Positions 24,126 through 35,117 of a stretch of 64,000 nt of DNA are shown here, one piece after another. Source of the stretch: Effrenium voratum (taxonomy: Eukaryota > Sar > Dinophyceae > Suessiales > Symbiodiniaceae); assembly GCA_963377175.1 (NCBI GenBank), contig CAUJNA010003240.1, forward strand, positions 270,501-334,500, in the 5' to 3' direction. A program made the translations under genes and the position numbers. The notes below the pieces were generated by a model. That model was not told the origin of the DNA. It ran no database searches and saw only the letters and a program-made list of their open reading frames with translations. Position 1 is the first letter of the stretch; every line of letters starts with the position of its first letter.

Positions 24126-25110
24126 ACGGAAAAAAACTCTTCCGTCGCTACATGTGACATGTGTTCAGACGGCTCAGGTTGATCTCATCGTATATGCAAT
24201 CCCCGTTTGTCCTTTTTGCATGGCCCTTTGAAGCTTGCGCATGGCACCATGCGCAGCTCTGCAGAAAGCCCTGCACAGACTGCATGCATCGGTGGGGTTG
24301 AGCGCTGACGCGCTGCAAGGTGAGAGTTCTACAGGCGCGGTGCGGGTGCCTGGCATGATTTTAGATCAAACAAGCCCCCCCGCTCTGCTTGCTGCGTTTT
24401 GAGTTGGACACCAACGGGAGCCTCCCATTTAACACTCATTCCAATCGTGTGGCGTCCGCATCATGGAGCAACTGCTGTGTTTGCAGCAGAGTCTTGGGTC
24501 ACCGTTTGTTTCAGTGACCCAAGCCGCATGCAGTTTCTTTGATCTGTGGATTCGCGTTGCCTTTTACAGGTGCTCTCAATCGGAAAGCTTTCACGTGCAA
24601 GTGTCCATGTCGCCAAGCCTTTCCAACACATTAGCGTTTGCAACTGGAAGCAGATGTTACGATGTCGGAAATGCATAGATGGATAATTTGTCGCCAGGGT
24701 GTCCGATCTTTTGAGGGAAGGTGGGGATAAATGGAGGCAATTAGGTGTCATTGTCTGTGCAGGCAACTGATCCAACTGATCAGGCATGCTAATCTCGTAT
24801 GTGTTGCCTTTTGCTGTCGGGGGTGGTGGCAAATCAGTGGGCAAACCCCATGTTCTTTCGTCTTCTTTGCGTATCGGCGACGGCGTTGATCTCCGAACCT
24901 GTGCGCCAGGAGTCGGACTACTGGGGGGCTCCTTGAGTTGCATGCAGCTATGTCCCAACTGCCTTTTGTTAATCTTTGGGTGGGCAATAAAACTACAGAG
25001 CCTCAGGAACCTGAGGGCAATTGAGGGGGTCGACCTATATGCGGTTGAAGACACAATGAGCATCAGCCAACCGCTGCAAAGCCCAAGCGAATTCAAGCAA
25101 CAGGCAAGGC
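24126..25110. other. no supported gene
   Basis: The longest minus-strand frame in the window (24461-25438, 325 codons) starts in this interval but has no domain, is Pro/Ser/Cys-rich and overlaps a better-coded + frame at 25117. I see no exon with good borders here. Confidence 0.35.
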
Positions 25111-25116
25111 ATGGCA

Positions 25117-25240
25117 AGGCTGTTCGTGGCCACGGCCTCAACCTACGGTTGCCTGGTGGAAGCACTGAAAGGGTTCTGTGGGCATTATCAGGCCCAGACC
25201 TTCTGGGCTCCACTGGCATTTTGCCCCAAGCTGAGGAGCT
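25117..25240 (+). CDS. possible exon, unknown protein
   Basis: The + frame reads LFVATASTYGCLVEALKGFC and GHYQAQTFWAPLAFCPKLRS with G/C third positions, after GGCAAG|G. Two other frames are open, so strand and frame rest on codon bias. Confidence 0.35.
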
Positions 25241-26375
25241 CACACAGCTGCAGCAGGTCCAGCTGCACTTTGTCGGCCCCGCCGGGGCCCAAAAAAGCGA
25301 ACTGATGCGAGCTGCGGTTAGTGTGGGCGCCACCCAAACGTGAAGCAAAGGTGTGCTTGCAGGTGAGCTTGGAGCATAGATTTGCCTGTGTTGTTGCAAG
25401 TTCACCGATTCGGGTACAACGAGCTCGCCATGATGCAATTCCTTAGCTTAGATTGAATCCACTGGTGGCCGTTTGGATTGCACTGGCGTGGACCACGTTG
25501 ATTCCGAAGACGTTCAACTGGATAGGATGAGTTTTCAGGAGTTCCCAACAACCTATGTTTTACTTCGAGTTTTGCACGTCCAACTACCTTACTAGCAAAC
25601 TAGCCAGCCAACTAGTAGGTAACTTGATCGAACACACGCACACACACATGCACTTGAAGAGCAAGATGTAGAACATCGCAGTTCATGGGTACGTGAGTTC
25701 CAAACTACAGCTCCTATACGTTCGACACTTCCCCCCAGCTCTGCAGGACTGGCATTTGCTGCGCCCAAGAAAGGTAAAGAGCTGGACACATCAGAATCAA
25801 GTAGTGTAGTTTTGGCTGCAAAGGTTTCTGCAGGAGGCGTGGTCTTGTTTCTCTTGGACAAAAGGCCAAGACAGCAGCCGGTTCATGCAAAGTCAGTAAG
25901 CGAAGCTGTTCGCGGAAGCAAGCTTTCAAAACCTGGCAGCGAGTCACATGGTTGTGGGAATCTGGGCCTACACAAAGATGACCAAGCAGTCATGGGAATT
26001 GATCCATGTTGGTAGCACTGGACAGGTGATTGTCCCCAAGCCGCAGATTCTTGCGGACGCATCTTTTGCGGAAATAGGGCTTGCAGAGCATGCCCCTTAC
26101 ACATGCAGAAGCTCGGCTGAATGTTTCCTGCGAAGGGTTCATTCTGCACGTCCACTCTTCAAATTTGCAAAATGTGAAAATCGCACTATCGACATGAGCT
26201 GTTATGTTATGTGAGCGGAAGCTGTGTTGAAGAACGTAGCCGGGCTGCGATTGGTTACATTGGTAGCTTCAGGGTCTTGAGCGGTACGCTGGTTCTGTTT
26301 CCACTTGAGTTCCGTTAAAACCCCCCTAGTAGAGGACTAGTATTGCAGCGACCCAGGTTTTTGACACACGCAGCG

Positions 26376-26392
26376 AAATGAGGCCGCCCCGC
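26376..26392 (+). repeat. 17-bp block flanking the satellite region (left copy)
   Basis: AAATGAGGCCGCCCCGC, repeated exactly at 30019-30035. The two copies bracket the whole 61-bp satellite domain. Confidence 0.7.
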
Positions 26393-26519
26393 CTCTGAAT
26401 CAACTTGATAGCGTGGAGCCCGCCCATAGCAAAATAAGTGGGAACGACATCTGAAACGACATCCGAAACGACATCCCAGCGGCAGTAATCCCTTCTTCAT
26501 ACTTTGCGCGCTACGTTCC

Positions 26520-26890
26520 TGACAAGTTGCGACTTTCCAGCCGGAGCTGCCGGAGTGGACTTCGCGCGCTACGCTTGTATTGAAAAGTTGTGGCTTTCCA
26601 GCCGGAGCTGACGGAGCCTACTTGGCGTACTACGCTTGTACTGAAAATTTGCGACTTTCCAGCCGGAGCTGCCGGAGCGCACTTCGCGTACTACTCTTGT
26701 GCTGAAAAGTTGCGACTTTCCAGCCGGAGCTGCCGGAGCACACTTCGCGTACTATACGCTTGTACTGAAAAGTTGCGACTTTCCAGCCGGAGCTGCCGGA
26801 GCGCACTTCGCGTACTACGCTTGTACTGCAAAGTTGCGACTTCCAGCCGGGGCTGCCGGAGCACACTTCGCGTACTAAGCTTGTACCTAG
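26520..26890 (+). repeat. 61-bp satellite, array A (about 6 units)
   Basis: Unit core AAAAGTTGCGACTTTCCAGC, then CGGAGCTGCCGGAG and CACTTCGCGTACTACGCTTG. Each unit holds a small hairpin, AAAGT-TGCG-ACTTT. Open frames through it on both strands come from the repeat period, not genes. Preceded by ACGACATC repeats (26446-26476). Confidence 0.9.
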
Positions 26891-27039
26891 TGCGACTAAA
26901 CCCTGAAGAAAAGCAGGGTGTAAGCTGAAAACCTGGGTTTATCGCTTGGTTGCAAAAGAATAACTCGGTTGTAAAAAATGCACCCCGTATTTAAGCCGTA
27001 CACACCCCATATTTAGCCTGCACTAACCCCAGGCCCGCT

Positions 27040-27680
27040 CGATAGAGGGATGGGGGGGGTTCTACTTGCATTCTTCAAGGGGGGGGGACTTGATTAATCG
27101 ACGGAGGGCACAGCTTCAGTAAGGGGGGGGGGGGCTTCATGAATCGAAGGACGGGGGGGGGGAGAAATCGCGGGGGGGGGGGCTTCATTAAGGACGGAGG
27201 GGAGAGCTTCCTTTAGGGGGGTTCATGAATCGGCCTTCATCCAGGGGGGGGGGGGGCCTCCTTAATTGAGGGGGGGGGGGGGAGCTTCATGAAAGTGGGG
27301 GGGGGGGGGCTTCATGAATCGAAGGGGGGGGGGGGGGCTTTCATCAAGGGGAGGGGGGGGGGCATAAATCCACGGGAAGGGGGCGAGGGGGGTCGTTAAT
27401 GGAAAGGGCGGCTTGTTGCTCGAAGGGCGGGGGCTGGGGAGGCTCTTCATTAATTGGGGGGGGGGGGGAATAAATCCACGGGAAGGGGGCGAGGGGGGTC
27501 GTTAAGGGAAAGGGCGGCTTGTTGCGAAAGGGGGGGGGGTCGAAGGGCGGGGGCTGGGGAGGCTTCGTCGACTCAATCGACGGGGGGATTTCATTAACTA
27601 AGCATGGAGGGGATCATTAAGATGGAAAGGGGGAGGGCTTGCATCCGGGAGGGGGCTTCATTAACTAGCATTTTTCTTGT
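27040..27680 (+). repeat. G-homopolymer field with internal duplication
   Basis: Runs of 7-14 G separated by short motifs such as CTTCATGAATCGAAGG. A ~115-bp block containing AAATCCACGGGAAGGGGGCG is duplicated (about 27362-27448 and 27472-27566). A matching C-rich tract follows at 27780-27970. G-quadruplex-prone and prone to assembly error; no gene. Confidence 0.85.
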
Positions 27681-28089
27681 TTGCAGAGTCTGGGCGATCC
27701 GTTTGTGCATGGTGCTTTAACACGTGTAGCCCCCGCCCTTGCTAGAGCTGCGCTTGATCAAGGCCCCTTCCCTTCCTTGATGAAGCTGCGCTTATTCAAA
27801 GGCTCCCCCCTCCGCCCCCCCTCCCTTGATAAAGCTGCGCTTCTTCAAGCCCCCCCCCCCCTTAACATCTTCCCGAGGGGGGGGGGGGAGGCCGCCAACC
27901 CAAGGCAACAACCCCTCCTTGATTAATTCCTCCCCCACTTGAGATTGAAGTAGAACCCCCCCCCACCCCTTCCAATCGAAGCGGTCTCACTAACCCTGTA
28001 TTTGTCGTATTGCTTATAGAAACCAGGTTTTCAACGTTAAGCCCTGGTAATTTTGCATACCCTGCCTTTTTTCAGGGTTTGGGTGCTCT

Positions 28090-28312
28090 AGTTACTGAAA
28101 GTTGCGACTTTCCAGCCGGAGCTGCCGGAGCACACTTCGCGTACTACGCTTGTACTTAAAAGTTGCGACTTTTTAGCCGGAGCTGCCGGAGCAGACTTCG
28201 CGTACTACGCTTGTACTGAAAAGTTGTGACTTTCTAGGCGGAGCTGCCGGAGCGCACTTCGCGTACTACGCTTGTGCTGAAAAGTTGCGACTTTCCAGCC
28301 GGAGTTTGATGG
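28090..28312 (+). repeat. 61-bp satellite, array B (about 4 units)
   Basis: Same CACTTCGCGTACTACGCTTG-type unit as array A. Confidence 0.88.
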
Positions 28313-28390
28313 CCGCGTTGCATGTTTGACATGTTGCCTTGCAAGATGCCGTTGTCTGTACATCCCCCAGTTTTTTCCCACGGTTCATGC

Positions 28391-28440
28391 CGAGCCAGAA
28401 CGACATCAGAACGACATCAGAACGACATCAGAACGACATC
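28391..28440 (+). repeat. short tandem repeat, 12-bp unit
   Basis: Four units of AGAACGACATC(A). A related AACGACATC run precedes array A at 26446-26476, so this motif accompanies the satellite. Confidence 0.8.
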
Positions 28441-28489
28441 CACTTGCTTGTCCCAACCAGCAAATGCAGGCAGTTCCCCAAAGTGTATT

Positions 28490-29255
28490 TCCTGTACTAC
28501 ACTTCTGCTGAAAAGTTGCGACTTTCAGCCGGAGCTGCCAAAGTGTATTTCCTTTATTACACTTGTACTGAAAAGTTGCGACTTTCGAGCCGGAGCTGCC
28601 GAAGTGCATTTCCTGTACCACACTTGTACTGAAAAGTTGCGACTTTCAGCCGGAGCTGCCAAAGTGTATTTCCTTTACTAAGTACACTTGTACTGAAAAG
28701 TTGTGACTTTCGAGCCCAAGCTGCCGAAGTGCATTTCCTTTACGACACTTGTACGGAAAAGTTGCGACTTTCAAAACGGAGCTGCCAAAGTGTATTTCCT
28801 TTATCAAATACACTTGTACTGAAAAGTTGCAACTTTCGAGCCGGAGCTGCAAAAGTGTACTTCCTTTACTACACTTGTGCTGAAAAGTTGCGACTTTCGA
28901 GCCGGAATTGCGAAAAGTGCATTTCCTTTGCTACACTTGGTCTGAAAAGTTGCGACCTGCGAGCCGGAGCTGCCAAAGTGTATTTCCTCTACTACACTTG
29001 TACTGAAAAGTTGCGACTTTCGAGACGGAGCTGCCGAAGTGTACTTCCTTTAGGGCACTTCCTTTACTACACTTGTACGGAAAAGTTGCGACTTTCGACC
29101 CGGAGTTGCCGAAGTGTACTTCCTTTACTACACTTGTACTGACAAGTTGCGACCTTCGAGCCGGAGCTGCCAAAGTGTAAATATTTTTACTATTTACGCT
29201 TGTGCTGAAAAAGTTGCGACATTCGAGCCGGAGCTGCCAAACTGTGTTTCCTCTA
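28490..29255 (+). repeat. 61-bp satellite, array C (variant, about 12 units)
   Basis: A second subfamily with AAGTTGCGACTTTCGAGCCG, GAGCTGCCAAAGTG and TATTTCCTTTACTACACTTG. Units vary between 58 and 70 bp. It is interrupted by the MITE at 29256. Confidence 0.9.
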
Positions 29256-29610
29256 CCTGGAGATTCATTCTCCGGCCTTTTTCTAGGCGTTTTAGTTTCC
29301 TGGTAGTTTTGGGCGTGTTGGGCGTTCTAAGTGGTTTCTAGGAATTTTGCGCGACCCCCGAGCCTAAAAAACGTCTTTGTCTGATTTGCGGGCGTTTGCG
29401 GGGTTTTGCGGGCGTTTGCGGGCTTTTTGCGGGCGTTTTGCGGGTAATTCTGGGCGGGGAAAACGTGAAACCGTACTAATTCTGAAATCTCAGAATTAAT
29501 ATAGGAGCTTTGGTAGTTTTAGACGACCTCACGAAAAAAACATCGAGATTTACGAAAAGCAAGTCAAAGCCGAGAACTACCAGGAAATTCATGGAGAATG
29601 AATCTCCAGG
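29256..29610. mobile_element. 355-bp MITE with TIRs and TA target duplication
   Basis: Ends are exact inverted repeats, CCTGGAGATTCATTCTCC at 29256-29273 and its complement at 29593-29610. A second inner inverted match, TTTCCTGGTAGTT, lies near 29299 and 29575. TA occurs on both sides (29254-29255 and 29611-29612), and removing the element with one TA restores the satellite sequence CTCTACTACACTTG. No transposase frame is present, so it is non-autonomous; TA target and TIRs suggest a Tc1/mariner-like mobiliser, which is inference. Confidence 0.85.
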
Positions 29611-29612
29611 TA

Positions 29613-29968
29613 CTACACTTGTACTGAAAAGTTGCGACTTTGGAGCCGGAGCTGCCAAAGTGCGTTTCCTTTACTACACTTGGGCTGAAAAGTTGCGACT
29701 TTCGAGCCGTGGCTGCCAAAGTGTATCTCCTTTACTGCACTGGCGCTGATAAGTTGCGACTTTCGAGCCGGAGCTGCCAAAGTGCAATTCTTTTACTTCA
29801 CTTGTTCTGAAAAGTTGCGACTTTCGAGCCGGAGCTGCCAGAGTGCATTTCCTTTACTTCGCTTGTACTGAAAAGTTGCGACTTTCCAGCCGGAGCTGCC
29901 AAAGTGTATCTCCTTCACTACACTTGTACTGAAAAGTTGCGACTTCCGAGCCGGAGTTGCCAATGTTT
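29613..29968 (+). repeat. 61-bp satellite, array D (about 6 units)
   Basis: Continuation of array C after the MITE insertion; the last unit decays at CGGAGTTGCCAATG. Confidence 0.88.
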
Positions 29969-30018
29969 ACTTGCGATAGTTGTTGTTGCAAGCGTTGTTT
30001 CTTACAAGGATGTCAACA

Positions 30019-30035
30019 AAATGAGGCCGCCCCGC
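30019..30035 (+). repeat. 17-bp block flanking the satellite region (right copy)
   Basis: Exact copy of AAATGAGGCCGCCCCGC at 26376-26392. Confidence 0.7.
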
Positions 30036-30039
30036 ATGA

Positions 30040-31172
30040 GACTGACCACATCATATCGGGGACATAAGGAAAATTAGGGGGGGTTCCAACAGAGCTCACT
30101 TGACCTCACAAAATTCACCGGATCCGTTTTGGCAAACAAAAAACAGGCTGGTTCGCGGTTTGTTTGGCTCGGCACAGGAGATCTCAAGCTCGAAAGGGCG
30201 GGCGGAGGCTCGGCTGCATCACGGAGGCCGTTTATATTCAGAGACGAGGGCTAGCTTCAGACCAAGCGGGAAATTGGTCCCCATACAAGGGTCTGATGGA
30301 TTTCCGCTCGAAGAAGAGAAGCTTATGTCAGTCTATTTGGTGGCATTGCAGAACTTTGGGGCGGTTTTCAGTTTGCACAGTGCGTTGTCTGACTATGTTT
30401 TACTGCTGCTCAGCTTGAACCGGCAATTCAGTCAGGCAGGTAACTCCATGGTGGTTGTGATTTGTGCCAGGCCTGACATTTTGCCCAAGCACTGAAGACA
30501 GGAATGCCGCGGATTGGGATTTCCTTTTGTTTGAAAACTCCGATTGGGTTAATGCTAAGAGGAGTATGGTTGGAACCCAGACGCGCCTGGGTGTATCCCA
30601 GGGGTTCTGCCCCAGTTGGCTGGGAGCCCATCTCCCCTTGCTGGCTGAATACCTACTAATATATATTTATATGTAAACACGAAAATGTTTATGGGAAAAG
30701 CATGCAACGCCGTGGTTGCCTCAAAGTGTAGAATTTGGATGGCCAAATGGTTCGCCAGCTGCTCATTCTGAGTGGCATCAAGCCGACTTGGACATGGACT
30801 ACACTCAATTGGCACTATTATGCAATTTTCCTTGCTAGCAGGGGATCATGTCAGGGGTTGATGCTAGCCTCCTGGACTTGAGCCTAGGAAGTTCACGCCG
30901 TCCAGCTGGAGGCTGAGCATGCGGGATGAGGCTATCTGAGGTTTGGCATCTGACGGCCGCGGGGTGTTTGCACACAGCATGTGCAAAGCTGCAGGTTGAG
31001 GCATACCATGGGTGGCATCGGCTTCTGATAGAGTCACAAACCGAATTCTCGAGTGGTTTGGGCTTAGCGGGGACCATTCATAGAGTTCGAAGATGGCACT
31101 GGCGACTGGAGGTGCTACCATGCCGCTTCATGTTTTGTTCCAAGGCCGCCTTGTGCCAAACAATTCTTCCAG
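30040..31172. other. no supported gene
   Basis: Intron-like; frames at 30100-30495 and 30926-31231 lack coding bias. Nothing else recognised. Confidence 0.35.
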
Positions 31173-31265
31173 CGCAGGGAGGACCTGCTGCCGGAGCTTT
31201 TGGGCTGCATTCAGGAGGTTTCGGTGGCTGAGGCTTTTCCTGAGCCCTTGAACACTTGTGAGTGA
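31173..31265 (+). CDS. terminal exon, unknown protein
   Basis: Acceptor TTCTTCCAG. Reads RREDLLPELLGCIQEVSVAE and AFPEPLNTCE, TGA at 31263. Coding-style codons and a helical start. Confidence 0.55.
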   Translation, partial: RREDLLPELLGCIQEVSVAEAFPEPLNTCE

Positions 31266-32303
31266 AGGGACTTGTGACGCACGGTTCCTTCTTTGGCCTT
31301 TGTTTTGTGATTCCGCGTCTCTGGATTCTGACCTGCAAGCGGGCATCAATGCGGACCCAAGGAACGCATTGTGCGTCGCGCCTTGGCCGCATGTTGTAAG
31401 AAACTTTGCGGGAGGTTTTGGCCACTGCGCACAGAAAGTGACGGACTAGCTTGGAAAAAGAACCAGAAAACCAAGCTCCCCACCCACATCGCCAAGCAAC
31501 TTGACTGAAACCTTATGTGTATGAAACAGGGCACGTTCGAGTGATGGCACGAAACAAAAGGCTTCAATTGTCCAAGGTCTTCAACGGTGGCTTTGGCAAC
31601 TTTGTCGCTTCTGGCCGCGATGAGCTTTTGTGGAGCTGGATGCCGGACTGATTTGCTCCTGTGCCTGGGTAGTCTGAGCAAAACTGGTGTTCCTGTTTTT
31701 GCCGCGTCCATTGAAATGGAGCTCAACACCTTCGGATTGCACTGGAAGCATACCCATTCGGGACATGGGGGGGGAAATGCAGCAGCAAAAACCACCTGTG
31801 ATAGAAGGGGCTAGTAGAAGTGTTGGCGCGCTGCTTTTGCACGAGGACTTGCTGTTTCTAGCGGACAGGCCGCTTTGCTGAACCTATCTCGTTGGGCAGG
31901 GTCTGCAGGGTCGGAGGGTTTGTTCTGCAAAAGCTTTTGCGGTGGTTGCGATTGGTGGGAGCTCGCGATGCAGAGTCTAGATGTTCCTAAGCTTGATTGG
32001 AGAGCCATCCACTGACCCGGAACCAAACCATCGACCTGAGCCAACGAATTGTGGTCTTAGGTTTGAAGGGTCCTTGACAGACACATCTTTTTGCCCGCTT
32101 ATGGATCCGGACTGAGGGGTTACTTTTGCGTCTTCTATTGTGCCAATGACTATGCGGACCTCCGAGGGGAGGTGGGGCTTGAGATGCGTTCAAATTCCTT
32201 GCAATGACCGACTTTTGAAGGCTGTTTGCACGTGGCCTGGCGAAATGCAAATGTTGAGAAAAAGCCTTCTTTACTTGTTGACTAAAACACCTTCACGGCA
32301 GAG

Positions 32304-32387
32304 GTGGCCGTGCACAAGGCGCTCATCGGGTCCCAGTTTGCGCTGGCACCACGTGAGCCTCCCAGCAACCTTTTGGTGGATGCAGGG
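32304..32387 (+). CDS. internal exon, unknown protein
   Basis: After GCAGAG the frame reads VAVHKALIGSQFALAPREPP and SNLLVDAG before donor GTGTCT. G/C-rich third positions. The exon at 32525 may follow it. Confidence 0.55.
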
Positions 32388-32524
32388 GTGTCTCTTGGGA
32401 GAGGGGCTTTTGCATTTTGGTGCCAGCCCACCGTATAGGGGTCAAGTGAGCTGGGGCCAGAGCAATGGGCGTCAGCACAACATGCTCAGCCCTGCACGCT
32501 CACACACACACACAATGCGCGGAG

Positions 32525-32577
32525 GCGAGAATCCATTTGCCATGGCCACCGTCTATTCAGGGGAGGACGTGGGCTGA
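32525..32577 (+). CDS. possible terminal exon
   Basis: After CGGAG the frame reads ENPFAMATVYSGEDVG with TGA at 32575. Short, so support is limited; it sits just after a (CA)n tract. Confidence 0.4.
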
Positions 32578-32858
32578 GGTTCAAGAGAACTGTGCTGACC
32601 AGGTTTCATTTGCGGATTTCCCCAATCGTGCCTACGTCAATTGACAATACCTAGGAGAACACAATGCCCCACTTTGGAGTAGACAGTAAATTGAGGACAT
32701 GTCGGTCGATCTATATATAGTATCCCTTCCAGGCGTGCCCAGCTGCAGCCGCAGTAGGAAGGGGGGGTGTTTTTCTCACATTCAGGTGATTTGCTTGCGG
32801 CCGAGCACCCACGATTGCCACCTTGCATCTGCTTGAGCTTGCTATCTCTCCGTCGCAG

Positions 32859-33041
32859 CACCAAAGGAGAGCCCTGGGTTCAAGTCTAGGGGGGGAAGCA
32901 ACGAAATGGAGCCCTCTTGTCAAGGACAACTCGGGGGAGTGGTTCTCCGGTAACTCCTCCATGTACGCTGTGAAGGGCTGCCAGACCCTTCGGCTGCACG
33001 TGCAGTTGGGCAGACAGTTGCGTTTGTCTCTCAACAGGCCC
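32859..33041 (+). CDS. candidate exon, unknown protein
   Basis: After GTCGCAG the frame reads ALGSSLGGEATKWSPLVKDN, SGEWFSGNSSMYAVKGCQTL and RLHVQLGRQLRLSLN. The 3' border is uncertain; an internal GGTAAC at 32950 could be a donor. Confidence 0.5.
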
Positions 33042-33176
33042 CCCCAAAAAATATATAGAAAGAATGCAGACAGAGAGGTGGTTCACCCTGCAACCAAGTA
33101 AGGGAAGCAGTCGAAGCTCCTGCAAAGTCCAAAGTCAGTTTCAAGGATGATGGGCTTTAGAATTGCCTACGTGCAG

Positions 33177-33265
33177 ATGTGTGGATGTTGCACGCCCGGG
33201 CTGTAGACGGTTGGCCGCTGCTGAAGGTCGCCACAGACGCTGCTTCCACTTGTCCCAAGCTTCTG
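33177..33265 (+). CDS. internal exon, unknown protein
   Basis: Acceptor GTGCAG and canonical donor CTG|GTAAGC. Reads VWMLHARAVDGWPLLKVATD and AASTCPKLL. Confidence 0.6.
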
Positions 33266-33544
33266 GTAAGCCGGGACCTGCCAGACAACTCAGCTCTGTT
33301 GCATGCGCGCGGCCCAGGACTGCAGCACGGCCGGATGCGGTGGTTCCGGCATTTTTTTGCACCAAGTTGTCCTGCATTCCTTGGCGGGCAAGCCGGGGTG
33401 TGTAATGCAGAGTTCATGCATGGATATGAGGAGGGTCTTTCTCTTACTCGGGAAATGTCCTTTGCATATATCATATCCGTTCTAGGCATCACAGAAATGC
33501 GGCAATTTAAAGAACCAACGCTTCGGGGAGCCTTTTTTTGGCAG

Positions 33545-33649
33545 GTGTCGGAGAAAACTGACTTTGCTGACGTGTCCGTCCGGCGCCGGTTGGCTGCTTC
33601 AGTGTTGCTCTCAGCTTGCGTTTCTCCTGCCCAATTGCGAATGTGTTGA
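33545..33649 (+). CDS. terminal exon, unknown protein
   Basis: Acceptor TTTGGCAG|GTG. Reads VSEKTDFADVSVRRRLAASV and LLSACVSPAQLRMC with TGA at 33647. Confidence 0.5.
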   Translation: MSEKTDFADVSVRRRLAASVLLSACVSPAQLRMC

Positions 33650-34439
33650 GGTTAGTCAACGCTACGCTGGTGTCGCTTTGTGCCGCCACTGCAGCATAAT
33701 TTGATTTGTACATTTTGTTTAGGAGCTTCTGTTCTGAGGGCATCGACTCAGGGCAACAATGCAGTGCGCCGGTTGGAGTCCAGGTTCAGCAGGATATCAC
33801 CCTTGAGCTTGTCAGGAATCTTTCGAAGAAGGCATTGAGCAGTCCCTTAAGGAATGCGTTGTGTTTTTGTACATGGCGCGTTGGTAATTCTGTTGATGAA
33901 AAACACCTTGCCACCTAGGCTTTGGGACAACGTCTCATTTGTCGTTTGAACTTTCGTCATGCCCCAGCAGTTCTAAGGCACGATTTGCTTGTTTTGCCAC
34001 TGGCGGGGGATGATTTAAACCCTGCGGCTGACTTCTGTGTTCTGCCAGTGCAGCAGGCAAGTTTAGGCCGGCATCACTGGCAATTGCTCATTGCCTTGTC
34101 TGATTGTTTGTTTATCTATGTTGCTTGCTTGCTTGCTTGTTTGTTTTATTTGTTGGTCTACTCACTGTACACGTGCTGTTTACTTTTCTATTTAGCTTGT
34201 TTCTACTGTCATGTGTTGTATGTGTGTTTGTGTAGTTCACTGATATGTTTAATTTTGTTGATCGTTGTTACCTATACACGAACTAGACTTGGTTGGTTTG
34301 ATTGGTTGAGTGTGTGATTGAGTGGTTCGATTTCATTTGATTTGATTCAATGATTGACCGACATGTGTAGATACATACATAGTTTGCCTCTGTTATTTGA
34401 TTTTCTTTTGGTTTGAGTTGATGTGATTTGATCCAATTC

Positions 34440-34600
34440 ATGCATTCACTCATGCATGCATGCATGCATTCATTCATTCATTCATTCATTCTTTATTTCA
34501 TTAATTTCATTCATTTCATTCATTTCATTCATTTCATTCATGCATTCATGCATTCATGCATGCATGCATGCATTCATTCATTCATTCATTCATTGGTTCA
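34440..34600 (+). repeat. (CATT)n / (CATG)n microsatellite
   Basis: Blocks of CATT, TTTCATTCA and CATGCATG alternate over about 160 bp. No coding potential. Confidence 0.9.
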
Positions 34601-34625
34601 TTGGTTGGGTGGTGGGCTGATTGGT

Positions 34626-34790
34626 TAGTAGGTTGGTAGGTTGGTAGGTTGGTAGGTTGGTAGGTTGGTAGGTAGGTAGGTAGGTAGGTAGGTAGGTTGG
34701 TTGGTTGGTTGGTTGGTTGGTTGGTTGGTTGGTTGGTTGGTTGGTTGGTTGGTTGGTTGGTTGGTTGGTTGGTTGGTTGGTTGGTTGATT
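34626..34790 (+). repeat. (GGTA)n then (GGTT)n microsatellite
   Basis: About 9 kinds of GGTTGGTA/GGTA units then some 25 GGTT units. The long open frame on the minus strand (Pro-Thr-Asn repeats) is a by-product. Confidence 0.92.
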
Positions 34791-35013
34791 CGTTGAATGA
34801 ATAAGTCAATTAGTGAATGAATGAAGCTACATTGAATTGAATTGATTTGGTTTGACTGCCTGACTGATTTACTGATTTATTGATTCATTGTTGAGTTGTT
34901 TTTGCTTGTTTGTTTGGTTGGTTGATTGCTTTGCTGACTTCAAAAAAGGTCCGACCCATTCCTGCATTGGCCAGCCGATTGGTCTGGCAGGAACTCCTTT
35001 GCACATCCTTGAG

Positions 35014-35117
35014 CCGAGGTCTTGGAGCTGGCTAGGGCGGAGGCAAAGGCTTTGGTGCAGGCGCTCGCAGAGAGACGTTGGGAGGGCTGTCAGCCTCGGA
35101 CACTAGTGAACAGCTGA
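35014..35117 (+). CDS. terminal exon, helical tail
   Basis: After TTGAG the frame reads EVLELARAEAKALVQALAER and RWEGCQPRTLVNS with TGA at 35115. Strong helix and codon bias. Confidence 0.55.

Noticed and set aside
24461..25438. 325-codon minus-strand open frame as a gene
   Set aside because: No domain, Pro/Ser/Cys-rich low-quality composition, and a + strand frame with better codon bias overlaps it.
28322..29142. Repeat proteins (EKLRLS motif) in satellite arrays
   Set aside because: The frames come from a ~61-bp unit with few stops; both strands are open and no start or splice signal fits.
34582..34809. Pro-Thr-Asn repeat protein on the minus strand
   Set aside because: It is the translation of a (GGTT)n microsatellite.
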